64,000 bases of DNA from Laspinema palackyanum D2a (GCA_025370845.1 JAMXFF010000016.1:1-64000); one strand, 5' to 3'; positions 18,350-28,241 are shown, numbered from the stretch's first letter. Notes: generated by a model from the sequence alone, not told the origin. Program-made: numbers and translations.

Positions 18350-18909
18350 TGAATCAAAATCCCCTAGACCAAACCCTAGAAAATATCCTTCAAAGGTACA
18401 GCCTATCCTTTTCTCTCAAAGTCTTTAGTGAAGAATCGGCAACAGAAGATGATTTGATGAGAGTCTTTGGACTGACTCAAGTCATTAAAGCAGAAAACAA
18501 ACAATACTGGGGAAGAGAGTTGGGAATGTGTTGGCAACGAGTTGTCACCGAAGTATGCCGAGAAAATTGTGAAGATTTTCGGACACCTATTCGAGAAGGC
18601 AAAGATGAACTTTGCGATTTGATAATTGGACTTGATGCCATAGACACTAAATACCGAATCGGTTCTGGAGACGCGGGAACTTTAAAAAAATTTAGAGAGT
18701 ATGCCGGAAAATTGCAAGGGTTAGGATTAACCCCCATCTTGCTCATCCTGCGGACAGACAATTTGCCTCAAGCTATCAATGCTTGTCGAATGGGAGGTTG
18801 GACTGTTATGCAAGGGAGTGATGCTTACGAGTACATCAGAAATAAAACTGGCTTCGAGTTAAAATCCTGGTTACAAGCTAGAAGAAATCGCTATTCTATC
18901 GAACCCTGA
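18349..18909 (+). CDS. Putative type II restriction endonuclease partner
   Basis: A 186-residue protein whose start is shared with the stop of the methyltransferase gene. I do not recognise the exact family. The segment GKDELCDLIIG followed by DTKYRIGSGDAGTLKKF fits a PD-(D/E)XK nuclease core, with Asp90 as first acid and Asp99-Thr-Lys101 as the D-x-K element. The strand-helix pattern after it (LTPILLILRTD) suits that fold. Together with the methyltransferase it forms a plausible R-M system. Function is inferred from context and this motif; another accessory role is possible. A terminator follows. Confidence 0.65.
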   Translation: MNQNPLDQTLENILQRYSLSFSLKVFSEESATEDDLMRVFGLTQVIKAENKQYWGRELGMCWQRVVTEVCRENCEDFRTPIREGKDELCDLIIGLDAIDTKYRIGSGDAGTLKKFREYAGKLQGLGLTPILLILRTDNLPQAINACRMGGWTVMQGSDAYEYIRNKTGFELKSWLQARRNRYSIEP

Positions 18910-18917
18910 GAAAAATT

Positions 18918-18956
18918 AGAAACCGGGTTATTACTCACAACCCGGTTTCTGGGTAG
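18918..18956 (+). terminator. Terminator-like hairpin after the R-M pair
   Basis: AGAAACCGGGTT pairs perfectly with AACCCGGTTTCT across a 9-base loop. It is another member of the AGAAACCGGG repeat family. Confidence 0.55.
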
Positions 18957-19019
18957 TTGGGGTCCAAAATATATTAGAACATCAGTTTTTGAGTTGCAAG
19001 GGTAAGCTATCCTGACCTA

Positions 19020-20030
19020 CTATTCATAATGTCCCCCAGTGACTTTGCCTCGAAAGACCACATATTGATAGAGGTTGTAGAACAACATCACTGGAATCAG
19101 CGCCCCAATCATCACAATCATAATCACTAACGAACTCGGGTCCGCTGCGGCTTCATAGATGGTGATTTTTGAGGGAATGATATAGGGAAACACCACGAGG
19201 GCCAAGCCTAAGAAGGTTAAAACAAACAGTAGAATCGTCCAAACAAATGGCATTCTTTCCTGTTTGCGGTCCAAGCTTCTAAGCAATAGCCAAATTAACA
19301 GCGCACCCAGTAAAGGAATCAGGGCAAACACATAAACTTGGGGTCCATCAAATAAGCGCGTTCGGGCTTGTTCATAAAAGATGGGGGTGACGATGGTAAT
19401 CAAAATTGCGCCGACTAAGGTCGTTATCGATGCCAATTTTGCCGTTTTATAGTGGGTTTCTTGGAGTTCTCCAGTGGTTTTCCAAACCAGATAAGTTGAG
19501 CCAATCAGCACATAGCCTTGAATTAAGGTTAACGCCACTAAAACCGATTGCCAACTCAACCAGTCCCAAGTTGTACCAATAAAATGCCCCTTGCTATCGA
19601 CTTCAATGCCTTTCAGGACAGCACCCAAGGCAAATCCTTGACCGAGGGCCGCCATAAAACTCCCACCGCCAAAGGCCAAATTCCACACCACTTTTCGGTT
19701 AGATTGCTCTCGAAACTCAAAAGCCACCCCTCGAAAAATAAACCCAAATAACATGATAAAAATTGGGATATAAAGCGCGCTGAGGATGGTGGCATAGGCT
19801 ACAGGGAATCCTCCAAATAAACCCCCTCCCATCAAAATTAGCCAAGTTTCATTGGCATCCCAAATATTACTCAAGCTCGTCATCAGAATTCCTCGTCTGT
19901 CTTCCGATGAAGCCGTCAGCGATAAAATTCCAACCCCGAGATCGAACCCATCCAGCATGACGTAAAGAAACAGGAATAGGGCTAATATTCCAAACCAAAC
20001 CAGGGGTAAAAAATAACTGAGTGTCTCCAC
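19020..20030 (-). CDS. cydB: Cytochrome bd-type quinol oxidase subunit II
   Basis: Subunit II of the bd-type terminal oxidase, an integral membrane protein of 336 residues with about nine helices. The start ETLSYFLPLVWFGILALFLF and the motif MLDGFDLGVGIL are diagnostic, and NIWDANETWLILMGGGLFGG follows. It works with CydA in quinol oxidation and oxygen reduction. The start is GTG at 20030 with AGGAG six bases before it. Only eight bases separate it from the cydA stop, so the two genes form one operon. No cydX-like small gene is visible after it. Confidence 0.95.
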   Translation of the reverse strand: METLSYFLPLVWFGILALFLFLYVMLDGFDLGVGILSLTASSEDRRGILMTSLSNIWDANETWLILMGGGLFGGFPVAYATILSALYIPIFIMLFGFIFRGVAFEFREQSNRKVVWNLAFGGGSFMAALGQGFALGAVLKGIEVDSKGHFIGTTWDWLSWQSVLVALTLIQGYVLIGSTYLVWKTTGELQETHYKTAKLASITTLVGAILITIVTPIFYEQARTRLFDGPQVYVFALIPLLGALLIWLLLRSLDRKQERMPFVWTILLFVLTFLGLALVVFPYIIPSKITIYEAAADPSSLVIMIVMIGALIPVMLFYNLYQYVVFRGKVTGGHYE

Positions 20031-20038
20031 GATCGCTC

Positions 20039-21481
20039 CTATTGTTTTGCTTCTACAGGTCGTTCATCGGGGATAAATTCTCCCGGTTGGGTGTCTAGGG
20101 CCGGTTGTGGTTCCAACCCAGGAATGGGTAAGTCAAATCGGGGGCCGCGACGAATAATCCGGCTGCCAAAATAGAGAACACAGAAGAATAAAAAGCTGTA
20201 GACGATCGCAAATCCAGTTAATGAGGTTAACACATTACTCGCCGGTAAATTAGAAACAGAATCAACCGTGCGGATTTGTCCATATAAGGTCCAGGGTTGC
20301 CGCCCTACACAGCGCACAATCCACCCGGATTCAATGGCAATATATCCCAAGGGTGCGGCAAAAATCCAACTTGCCATTAACCACCGTTGTTGGCTAATAT
20401 TTTCCGGAGAAAGTTTCCCACGCATCCATTGCAGGGTGGAAATTAGCATTAACCCCGCTAAAAAGAAGCCAATGGCAATCATGGTCCGAAAGGCATAATA
20501 GATTAAACCTACTAAATGGGGTCGGTCCTCCGGTTGCCATTCTTTCAGTCCTTTGACTGGAAGGGTGAGTTCTTTTTTAAATTCCAAAATGTATCCCAAA
20601 GCATTGGGAACTGTGATTTCCCAGTCATTTTTCTGGGCTTTTTCATTGGGGAATGCCACTAAACTCCAATCTCCTCCTTGTCCCGCCGGAATGGTTTCCC
20701 ATTGTGCTTCCATTGCGGCTAATTTGGCAGGTTGATAGTGATAGACTTGTTCACCGCTTAAATGGCCGATATAGAGTTGTAACGGGGCCACGGCAATTGC
20801 CGCTGCCAGCACAATTTTAAAGGACTTGCTAAAAAATTCCTGATTGCGATTTTTCAGAATGTACCAAGCGCTAATTCCTCCAATCACAAATAGCGAGGTT
20901 TCCAGGGTGGCAAAAAACATATGAAGCACACTGTTCACCATGAAGGGATTTGTGATGGCTTCAAAATAATCTCGCACGATGAATTTTCCATCCACTAATT
21001 CTCCTCCTGCCGGGGTTTGCATCCAGGAGTTGGCAGTTAAGATCCAAAAGGTGGATAAATTGGATCCGATCGCCACTAAAATAGTAGACAAATAGTGAAT
21101 CACTGAATTCACCCGTTCCCAACCAAACACCATAATTCCTAAAAAGGCCGCTTCTAGCATAAACGCCCAGGAGGCTTCAAACCCAATAACGCTGCCAAAA
21201 AAGTTGCCGACTGCTTCAGAAAATGGACCCCAGTTTGTGCCGAACTGAAATCCCATCGGAATCCCCGATGCTACCCCTATTCCAAAATTTAGGACAAATA
21301 ATTTGGACCAAAATCGGGCATGGTAATAGTAGTCTTTATTGCGCGTTTTCAGCCACACCCCCTCGACAATCACGAGATAAATTGACATCCCGGTGGTCAG
21401 AACCGGCCACAGCATATGAAAAATCGCTGTCAGTGCAAATTGCATCCGTGATAACACTAGAGTATCGGAAAGAAAATCCAC
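20039..21481 (-). CDS. cydA: Cytochrome bd-type quinol oxidase subunit I
   Basis: The haem-bearing subunit of the bd oxidase, 480 residues. The N-terminus SRMQFALTAIFHMLWPVLT contains the haem b595 axial histidine (His22 here). The conserved GRQPW motif (CVGRQPWTLYGQIRT) is present in the C-terminal third. The quinol-binding Q-loop lacks the long insertion of the E. coli enzyme, so it belongs to the short-loop (CIO-like) class, often less cyanide-sensitive. The GTG start is preceded by a near-perfect AAGGAGG. The oxidase supports dark or micro-oxic respiration and removes excess electrons. Confidence 0.96.
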   Translation of the reverse strand: MDFLSDTLVLSRMQFALTAIFHMLWPVLTTGMSIYLVIVEGVWLKTRNKDYYYHARFWSKLFVLNFGIGVASGIPMGFQFGTNWGPFSEAVGNFFGSVIGFEASWAFMLEAAFLGIMVFGWERVNSVIHYLSTILVAIGSNLSTFWILTANSWMQTPAGGELVDGKFIVRDYFEAITNPFMVNSVLHMFFATLETSLFVIGGISAWYILKNRNQEFFSKSFKIVLAAAIAVAPLQLYIGHLSGEQVYHYQPAKLAAMEAQWETIPAGQGGDWSLVAFPNEKAQKNDWEITVPNALGYILEFKKELTLPVKGLKEWQPEDRPHLVGLIYYAFRTMIAIGFFLAGLMLISTLQWMRGKLSPENISQQRWLMASWIFAAPLGYIAIESGWIVRCVGRQPWTLYGQIRTVDSVSNLPASNVLTSLTGFAIVYSFLFFCVLYFGSRIIRRGPRFDLPIPGLEPQPALDTQPGEFIPDERPVEAKQ

Positions 21482-21814
21482 AATTAAACCTCCTTCAGAG
21501 TCTTATCAAAGTGTAACAATTTTTTGCAAATAAACGGTTACCTAAATAACGTTTTTAGTCAAGTTTATCAGCCAGCCTTAAAGTCAATAACAAAAAGGTA
21601 AAAAAATCCTCCATCTAACGAGGGGAACACAAAACGTTAGGTTAGCCCGGGCAGCTAGAACTATAGCCTGCCTAGTGCCGTCTCATTGAAAAACAGATTT
21701 TTGACAACTTGATTTGGTGTAAAACACCAGTATAGTAGAGCTTATAAATCCCAATTCTGTACTGATGGCCTAGGTTGACTAAAGTCTTTTAAATTGGAGA
21801 ATAATCGTGATTTT
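21482..21814. other. cydAB upstream region
   Basis: It contains the cydA ribosome site (AAGGAGG on the minus strand, about 21488-21494) and should hold its promoter. A small hairpin GGTGT/ACACC lies at about 21715-21727 next to a TATAGT. No gene is visible. Confidence 0.4.
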
Positions 21815-22126
21815 TTATCTTTTAAAATCGGGCTTTCCCTTTTTTTTAGAACGTTGCTCTGTCACATAAGCTAAGGTCCTTTGAGCATCAGAGGCTGGGG
21901 TTTGTTCGGGGATATCTGTAATATGCCACCAGGCATAGATGAATCCTGCTGCCACACCCCCAACCACTCCAAATAAAATACTCAAAGCGGTGGAATATCC
22001 CAAGAAGCCAAACATCACCATAAAAAATATCCACATTTTAACCCCAAAAGAAATTCCTTTTTCTTGGGGGGATTTGGGATGTCTTTTGACAGTGGCTGTC
22101 CCTTTTTTATTTGGCAAGTTTGTCAT
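21815..22126 (-). CDS. Small two-helix membrane protein, 103 aa
   Basis: A conserved-looking cyanobacterial small protein. A basic N-terminus (NLPNKKGTATVKRHPKSPQE) is followed by two adjacent helices (about 28-45 and 47-67, VKMWIFFMVMFGFLGYS and GVVGGVAAGFIYAWW) and a charged C-terminus ending KKKGKPDFKR. The arrangement suggests both ends face the cytoplasm. No function is known to me. It follows the fused kinase gene on the same strand with about 40 bases between them. Confidence 0.75.
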   Translation of the reverse strand: MTNLPNKKGTATVKRHPKSPQEKGISFGVKMWIFFMVMFGFLGYSTALSILFGVVGGVAAGFIYAWWHITDIPEQTPASDAQRTLAYVTEQRSKKKGKPDFKR

Positions 22127-22167
22127 ATAATTGCTCCGAATGGGGAAGAGGTGAAAAATGGGCGAAA

Positions 22168-23721
22168 TTAGGGATTGAATTGGCTGATAAATGACTTTAA
22201 TTGGGCCTCTATATCGCCGGTAGTGTCGAGGGAGGTAACGGATGGAATTTCGTTCTCACAAAACGGTTCGGCAGTTTGTTGCTGAGTGTCGAGGAGGTCG
22301 GCTGTGGCATCGGCGATATCTCCTTGGCGGTGATTGAGCCGATCGCGCAAGATGGCGATCGGGGCGGTACAATGCAGAATCTGCAACGTCAATCCCCTGT
22401 CTTTAGCAGCAGCGATCGCCGCTTCCCGCAACCCTTGCCGGTCATATTTTGCATCCAAAATCACCGTCCATCCCTCACTTGCTCCCATTATCCCCAATTC
22501 TAACAATCGCCCATAAGTCTGGGCGGTCATTTCTGCGCTGTATATCTCATCACTCCCTTTCGACGGCAAGGGAATCCCCGCCAAATGCTTGCGGACTGCA
22601 TCCGATCGAATCTGAATCGCCCCAGTTGCTCTCGCCAACTGTCGGGCGATCGTACTTTTTCCCGAACCGGATAACCCGCACATTAGAATCAATCTCCCTT
22701 GCCTCGGTTGGGTGTACTGCCATGCTAAGTGATAATAATCCCTTGCCGTTTGCCATGCGCCTTCCTTCTCATCCTCCGCAATGTTGGCATCGTCCAACAT
22801 CAACGAGGTCACTTTAGCACGGACATACGCTTGCCGACTTAAGTATAATCGTAACACTTGCAGCCCTTGCCAGTCGCCAGTTTGTTCCAAATAAGTATTT
22901 AAAAACCCGTTAGCGAGGTCCTGCCGTCCCCGGGCTTCTATATCCATGACGACAAAGCCAATATCGTACATGACATCCACAAACCGAAAGGCTTCGTTAA
23001 ATTCAATGCGATCGAACAGCAGAATCTGATTATCCCACCGGGCAATATTTTTTAAATGTAAATCCCCGTGACATTCGCGAATTTTATCCGTTAGCATTCG
23101 CTGCTCAAATTGAGCGGACCGTTCCGCAAAAAATCGATCGCTGTAAGCTTTGGTTTCCTCAAATTGCTGGCGGGTTTGGGGTCCATCGATATAGGGTTGA
23201 GATTGTTTGTAATTATTATCGATCGCCTCCCGGATTCTAGCTACTTCTCCAAACTTCCTAATAGAATCACTCGTCGGCGTTTGCCGATGGAACTCAGCCA
23301 CAACTTGGCCTAATTGTGCCATCTGTTCCTGGGTGAGTTGACCCTGTTCAAATTGATGAATTAATAAGGCTTCTTGAGGGAACTGCCGCATTTTCAACGC
23401 ATATTCAATGGGTTCCCCCTCACCATTCAATTCCAAGCCACTGTCTGTTTTAGTCACCGCTACGACTTCCAGATACATCTGAGGGGCAATCTGGCGGTTT
23501 AAGCGCAACTCTTCTGAGCAGAAATGATGGCGTTTTTTCAAGGTAGAATAATCTAAAAAGCCAAAATTAACCGATTTTTTGACTTTATAAACATAGTCTC
23601 CCGTCAACAGCAGAAACGAGGCGTGGGTTTGCATCAAGGTGATGGGTTCTTGCACTGGATGGGGATAAAAGTCCCCCTGCATCATCTGGGCGATCGCCTG
23701 GGGAAGTCTTGCTTGACTCAT
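22168..23721 (-). CDS. Fused APH-like / P-loop kinase protein
   Basis: A two-domain protein of 517 residues. The N-terminal part (about 1-310) is aminoglycoside-phosphotransferase-like, with the catalytic loop CHGDLHLKNIARW and LLFDRIEFNEAFRFVDVMYD. The C-terminal part (about 335-517) is an AAA_33/gluconate-kinase-type P-loop domain with Walker A LCGLSGSGKSTIARQLA. This fusion is widespread in bacteria, but its substrate is unknown; it is not evidence for antibiotic resistance. The ATG at 23721 is chosen because GGAGG lies eight bases upstream; the longer frame to 23784 lacks a ribosome site. Domain order and length are normal. Confidence 0.88.
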   Translation of the reverse strand: MSQARLPQAIAQMMQGDFYPHPVQEPITLMQTHASFLLLTGDYVYKVKKSVNFGFLDYSTLKKRHHFCSEELRLNRQIAPQMYLEVVAVTKTDSGLELNGEGEPIEYALKMRQFPQEALLIHQFEQGQLTQEQMAQLGQVVAEFHRQTPTSDSIRKFGEVARIREAIDNNYKQSQPYIDGPQTRQQFEETKAYSDRFFAERSAQFEQRMLTDKIRECHGDLHLKNIARWDNQILLFDRIEFNEAFRFVDVMYDIGFVVMDIEARGRQDLANGFLNTYLEQTGDWQGLQVLRLYLSRQAYVRAKVTSLMLDDANIAEDEKEGAWQTARDYYHLAWQYTQPRQGRLILMCGLSGSGKSTIARQLARATGAIQIRSDAVRKHLAGIPLPSKGSDEIYSAEMTAQTYGRLLELGIMGASEGWTVILDAKYDRQGLREAAIAAAKDRGLTLQILHCTAPIAILRDRLNHRQGDIADATADLLDTQQQTAEPFCENEIPSVTSLDTTGDIEAQLKSFISQFNP

Positions 23722-23801
23722 ATTGTCCTCCATTGTGAGCAATTCTGCTTTTAGAAAGCGGAAGGATAAATTCTCAGCGTTCATCCTTCCGGCTTTTGTC
23801 T

Positions 23802-24788
23802 TTATTCTTCTAGGAGCGATCGCGTCTCTTCTTTCGATAACCGAGGGCCGTAGGTGGTGACAATCCGCCCTGCTGCTTTCGCCGCTAATTGTCCCGCTTC
23901 TGCATCACTCATGCCATGAGTCATCCCATACAAAAAGGCTCCGGCATACATATCTCCCGCGCCTACGGTATCGATCGCCTGCACGGAAATTGCCGGAATT
24001 TCGATGAGTTTTTCCCCATCAAAAATGATCGACCCTTTCGCACCCAGGGTAATCGCAAAGCGTTTGGCGAGGGTTTTTAAATGGGCAACTGCCTCATCAA
24101 TGGTATCCGTTTCAGCCATTGTTAAGGCTTCACTTTCGTTGGCAAAAATAAAATCTAGTCCGGGTCCAATTATGTCCCACAAACCCTGTTTAAAAAAGTT
24201 CACCATATTGATATCCGAGAGAGATAGGGCAGTTTTCACTCCGGATTGACTGGCGATTTCTCGGGCTTTAATCGCAGCAGATTGTCCCGTAGGAGAACTG
24301 ACGAGATAGCCTTCGATGTAGAGATATTCCGATGCTGCAATGGCATCCGGAACCAGTTCCGTTGTCCCAAAACTGCCGGTAATCCCTAAATAAGTATTCA
24401 TGGTGCGATCGGCATCCGGGGTGACGAACACCAGACATTTTCCTGTGACTCCTTCCGGTCGAGTTTGATGTTGTAAGTTGGTCTCTACACCGTTGCGGAG
24501 GAGGTCTTCCAGATAGAATGTGCCGGTTTCATCCTGGGCAACTTTACAGGAATAAAAGCCTTTGCCCCCGAATTGACTGACGGCGATAATGGTATTGGCG
24601 GCAGAACCCCCACAACTTTTTTTACAAGGGCGATCGCTGAATTGTTCCAGAAGGGAATGATGGCGATCTTCCTCAATTAAGGTCATGACTCCTTTATCGA
24701 TTTGCATCTGGGCCATGAGTTCGGGGGATATTTCATATTCTATATCCACCAAAGCATTGCCGATACCATAAACGTGATAATTGCTCAT
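23802..24788 (-). CDS. PfkB-family adenosine kinase-like protein
   Basis: A ribokinase/PfkB fold sugar or nucleoside kinase of 328 residues. It begins YHVYGIGNALVDIEYEIS, has the glycine motif CGGSAANTIIAVSQFGGKGF near residue 60, and the PfkB signature DTVGAGDMYAGAFLYG with the catalytic Asp. The cyanobacterial members with this start are usually annotated as adenosine kinase, which phosphorylates adenosine to AMP. The start at 24788 fits the family; an upstream in-frame start adds eleven unlikely residues. An adenosine deaminase-like gene and purA lie within 5 kb, which supports purine salvage. Confidence 0.87.
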   Translation of the reverse strand: MSNYHVYGIGNALVDIEYEISPELMAQMQIDKGVMTLIEEDRHHSLLEQFSDRPCKKSCGGSAANTIIAVSQFGGKGFYSCKVAQDETGTFYLEDLLRNGVETNLQHQTRPEGVTGKCLVFVTPDADRTMNTYLGITGSFGTTELVPDAIAASEYLYIEGYLVSSPTGQSAAIKAREIASQSGVKTALSLSDINMVNFFKQGLWDIIGPGLDFIFANESEALTMAETDTIDEAVAHLKTLAKRFAITLGAKGSIIFDGEKLIEIPAISVQAIDTVGAGDMYAGAFLYGMTHGMSDAEAGQLAAKAAGRIVTTYGPRLSKEETRSLLEE

Positions 24789-24853
24789 GAATTTGTTAGT
24801 TTTTACGACGATACAGGACAATAAATGTTGGCTTAAGCCCTACGATACAAAGC

Positions 24854-24902
24854 AAAAAGGAAAAAGGCAACAGGGAGTAACCTGCCTGCCTTTTTCCTTT
24901 TA
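24854..24902 (-). terminator. Terminator after rplY
   Basis: AAAAGGAAAAAGGCA pairs with TGCCTTTTTCCTTTT, with an inner CAGG/CCTG step. It is downstream of rplY on the minus strand and upstream of the adenosine kinase gene. Confidence 0.75.
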
Positions 24903-25044
24903 TAAAATCAGAGGTTGGATTGTCGGAACCCTGAGAAAGGATGCGATCGCCCCTAGTCTGCCTGCCGTGGCGGATAAAACCGTTACCTGTGGACAGGAAT
25001 CTCTACTCCCAGGGACTCGCCTAGGAGCACGGACTCGAATCGAA

Positions 25045-25656
25045 CTAGGCAGTGACTCCTTCCTGAGCACCTTCTTCGTCCGTGGATTTCTCGGTATTTC
25101 TGGACTGGAGAATCGTCAAGACAATGCGATCGCCTTCCACATGAGCGCTTACCCCTTCCGATAACGGAAGTTCGCTCACGTGCAAAGCATCCCCCAGTTT
25201 GAGGTGGCTAATATCAATTTCAATGGAATCCGGGATATTGTCCCGGGTGCATTGGATCGGGAGTTCGGTCATCACCACATCTAAGACGCCCCCTTCCTGG
25301 GTGACCCCATAAGGTTCTCCCACCAAATGTAGCGGCACAACCAAATCCAAACTGGTCCCTGCCGACACCGCAAAAAAGCTGATGTGGTAAACAGAGGTTG
25401 ATTTCCAAGGATGAGTCTGAACTTCTCTAAGGATGGTTTTGCCCTTCCAAGAAACATCGGGGATATTGAGCTCCACCAAGGTATTGTTCACGGAGGCTTC
25501 TTTCAGCAATTTCTCAGCCACTTTGGCGGGAATCGTTAGGTCAATGGATTCGCTGCCTTGATGACCATACAGGGACGCCGGAATCAATCCTTCCCGTCGC
25601 AGGGCCTTGGGTTTGCTTCCTTCTTGGCGTTTTTGGCATTCAACGATGACTGTCAT
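25045..25656 (-). CDS. rplY: 50S ribosomal protein L25, Ctc long form
   Basis: The 203-residue protein has the 5S-rRNA-binding L25 domain (about 1-95, starting [20 protein letters not shown]) with the motif [18 protein letters not shown], followed by the TL5/Ctc beta domain (about 100-190, [20 protein letters not shown]). The two-domain form is called general stress protein Ctc in other bacteria. It binds 5S rRNA in the central protuberance. The acidic tail ([14 protein letters not shown]-like) is normal. It is alone, with a terminator behind it. Confidence 0.95.
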   Translation of the reverse strand: MTVIVECQKRQEGSKPKALRREGLIPASLYGHQGSESIDLTIPAKVAEKLLKEASVNNTLVELNIPDVSWKGKTILREVQTHPWKSTSVYHISFFAVSAGTSLDLVVPLHLVGEPYGVTQEGGVLDVVMTELPIQCTRDNIPDSIEIDISHLKLGDALHVSELPLSEGVSAHVEGDRIVLTILQSRNTEKSTDEEGAQEGVTA

Positions 25657-25777
25657 GTTAGGTGTTACTCGTTAGGGGTTAGCGATTAATGATGGATCGG
25701 ACGTTGTTCACGGTTTCACCCGAGGGTCCGGGAAAAACGCTGCAACCTCCTATTCTATCAACAGCGGGTACAGATAT

Positions 25778-26140
25778 TCAAGCCCGTTGGAGATATTGGT
25801 AGGTTTCGTTTTCCACGCAGCGGCGTAATTCATGCAATTTTTTCAGGGGATAGGTCACTTTTTGATAGTCCTCTTTGGACGGAGCATCTCCCAGGTTTTC
25901 AATGATTTTTTCACTTTCTAGGATAATCGCATCCCGCAGAAAATACTTGAGAAGTTGGCGATTTTCTGGATCGAGCTTAATTAAGAGCAGTTCTTCTTTC
26001 TCTTCTTCTATTTTAATCACCGTCGGGTGAGATTTGCCTATCCTGGAAAAATTTGTATGGGCCAACCACTCAAAAAAGTCTTCTTTCATCTCTATTGAAT
26101 GTGGTTCTTGCCCTTCTGTGTAAAAGCTGATATCTAACAT
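25778..26140 (-). CDS. Hypothetical protein, 120 aa
   Basis: Not a family I can name. The ATG at 26140 is chosen because a strong AGGAGG lies ten bases upstream, inside the preceding reading frame whose TAA overlaps this ATG (TAATG). The protein is mixed alpha/beta and charged, with MLDISFYTEGQEPHSIEM at the start, a Glu-rich stretch (IKIEEEKEELLLIKLD) and a C-terminal helix (KLHELRRCVENETYQYLQRA). The coupling suggests a small operon with the decayed frame at 26140-26346 and the 62-residue protein before it. Confidence 0.7.
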   Translation of the reverse strand: MLDISFYTEGQEPHSIEMKEDFFEWLAHTNFSRIGKSHPTVIKIEEEKEELLLIKLDPENRQLLKYFLRDAIILESEKIIENLGDAPSKEDYQKVTYPLKKLHELRRCVENETYQYLQRA

Positions 26141-26346
26141 TAGCTTTCCTCCTGAGATGTAGATTCCATACACTCTGTTTCTGCAACATTTTCAGCCCAA
26201 GCTATTATCTGCGCTTGATGCAATAATTGTTTGCATTGGGCGAAATAGTTCCCGTTGTCAAAACTGCGATTACAGTCCCTTTATTAATGATTTTTTGCAC
26301 TTCTCGTGGATAAATAGTTTTTTGTCTGGATTTCGATGTAGGGCAT
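26140..26346 (-). pseudogene. Broken small gene with two compensating frameshifts
   Basis: The minus-strand ATG at 26346 and the TAA at 26140 lie in the same frame (207 bases), but stops interrupt the middle. The start codes MPYIEIQTKNYLST and the end codes NYFAQCKQLLHQAQIIAWAE, both protein-like. The missing middle appears in another frame as REVQKIINKGTVIAVLTTG. Two indels of opposite sense would explain this. The end overlaps the ATG of the next gene as TAATG, typical of a once-functional operon. The family is unknown. Confidence 0.45.
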
Positions 26347-26350
26347 CGCT

Positions 26351-26539
26351 CTATCCATTAAATTGTCTGTTCATCCACCGAATTATCTCTTGAACTCGGG
26401 GAACCTGCTCTGGATTAATCAGCAAAATATCGCCATTTCGGTCGTTTCCGGTTGTTCTATAACAGGGAATATTTTCTTTTTCTAATTGTTGGATCACCCA
26501 AGTAATAAAATTTTTGTGAAGGGTCAATTTATGAATCAT
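26351..26539 (-). CDS. Small hypothetical protein, 62 aa
   Basis: A short frame with a protein-like product: a helical start (MIHKLTLHKNFITWVIQQLE), then NIPCYRTTGNDRNGDILLIN and a final helix (RVQEIIRWMNRQF). No family is recognised; the size and alternation of helix and strand would suit a small regulatory or antitoxin-like protein, but that is only a thought. It comes first in a minus-strand series with the broken frame and the 120-residue protein, so co-transcription is likely. Confidence 0.5.
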   Translation of the reverse strand: MIHKLTLHKNFITWVIQQLEKENIPCYRTTGNDRNGDILLINPEQVPRVQEIIRWMNRQFNG

Positions 26540-26710
26540 CCTATCTTCATCAGTATCCCATCCTTGATTGGCCCTTTTTATGATTTACCTTTTAAATTAA
26601 AAAAACATTAACCATCACAGAAAAGTTAAAGACCGGAACCCAATTTTCCTCTGGTAAAATGTTGGTCTTGAACCCCAAGGAATTAGGGACCTCCCAAAAA
26701 TAAAACCTCC

Positions 26711-26778
26711 AAAATGTTCGTAGTGACTCCTTCAGGAGTCCTCTTTCCAGAAACCCCTGAAGGGGTTACTACAAACGT
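26711..26778. repeat. Head-to-head pair of 7-bp-stem hairpin repeats
   Basis: GACTCCT-TC-AGGAGTC (26725-26740) is preceded by TTCGTAGT, and AACCCCT-GA-AGGGGTT (26752-26767) is followed by ACTACAAACG. These are inverted copies of the repeat family also found at 42591 and 53298, with different but still paired stem bases. Confidence 0.7.
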
Positions 26779-26829
26779 TTGAATGATTTATATTTTGCAA
26801 TCCCCTTAGAATCTTGAGAACTGCCCTTA

Positions 26830-26862
26830 ACAGAAAAAGGGGGACAGCCCCCCTTTTTCTGT
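26830..26862 (-). terminator. purA terminator
   Basis: ACAGAAAAAGGGGG pairs with CCCCCTTTTTCTGT in a near-perfect stem of 14 base pairs. Flanking A and T runs allow function on the purA strand. It begins about 40 bases after the purA stop. Confidence 0.75.
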
Positions 26863-26900
26863 ATTTTAAATCGTCAGGATTCAGGATGTCAAACCTGAGC

Positions 26901-28241
<1,341 letters not shown>

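Larger units (their letters stand above)
26540..26900. other. Intergenic region between purA and the small-gene series
   Basis: It holds a pair of short hairpin repeats at 26711-26778 and the purA terminator at 26830-26862. No coding pattern was seen. Confidence 0.5.

Noticed and set aside
22168-23721. Aminoglycoside resistance gene
   Set aside because: The APH-like domain belongs to a widespread fusion with a P-loop kinase and is not a known resistance enzyme.
25020-25050. tRNA-like 3' part (GGACTCGAATCGAAC)
   Set aside because: It is off by bases from a T-arm, no anticodon arm or acceptor pairing is found, and it runs into rplY.
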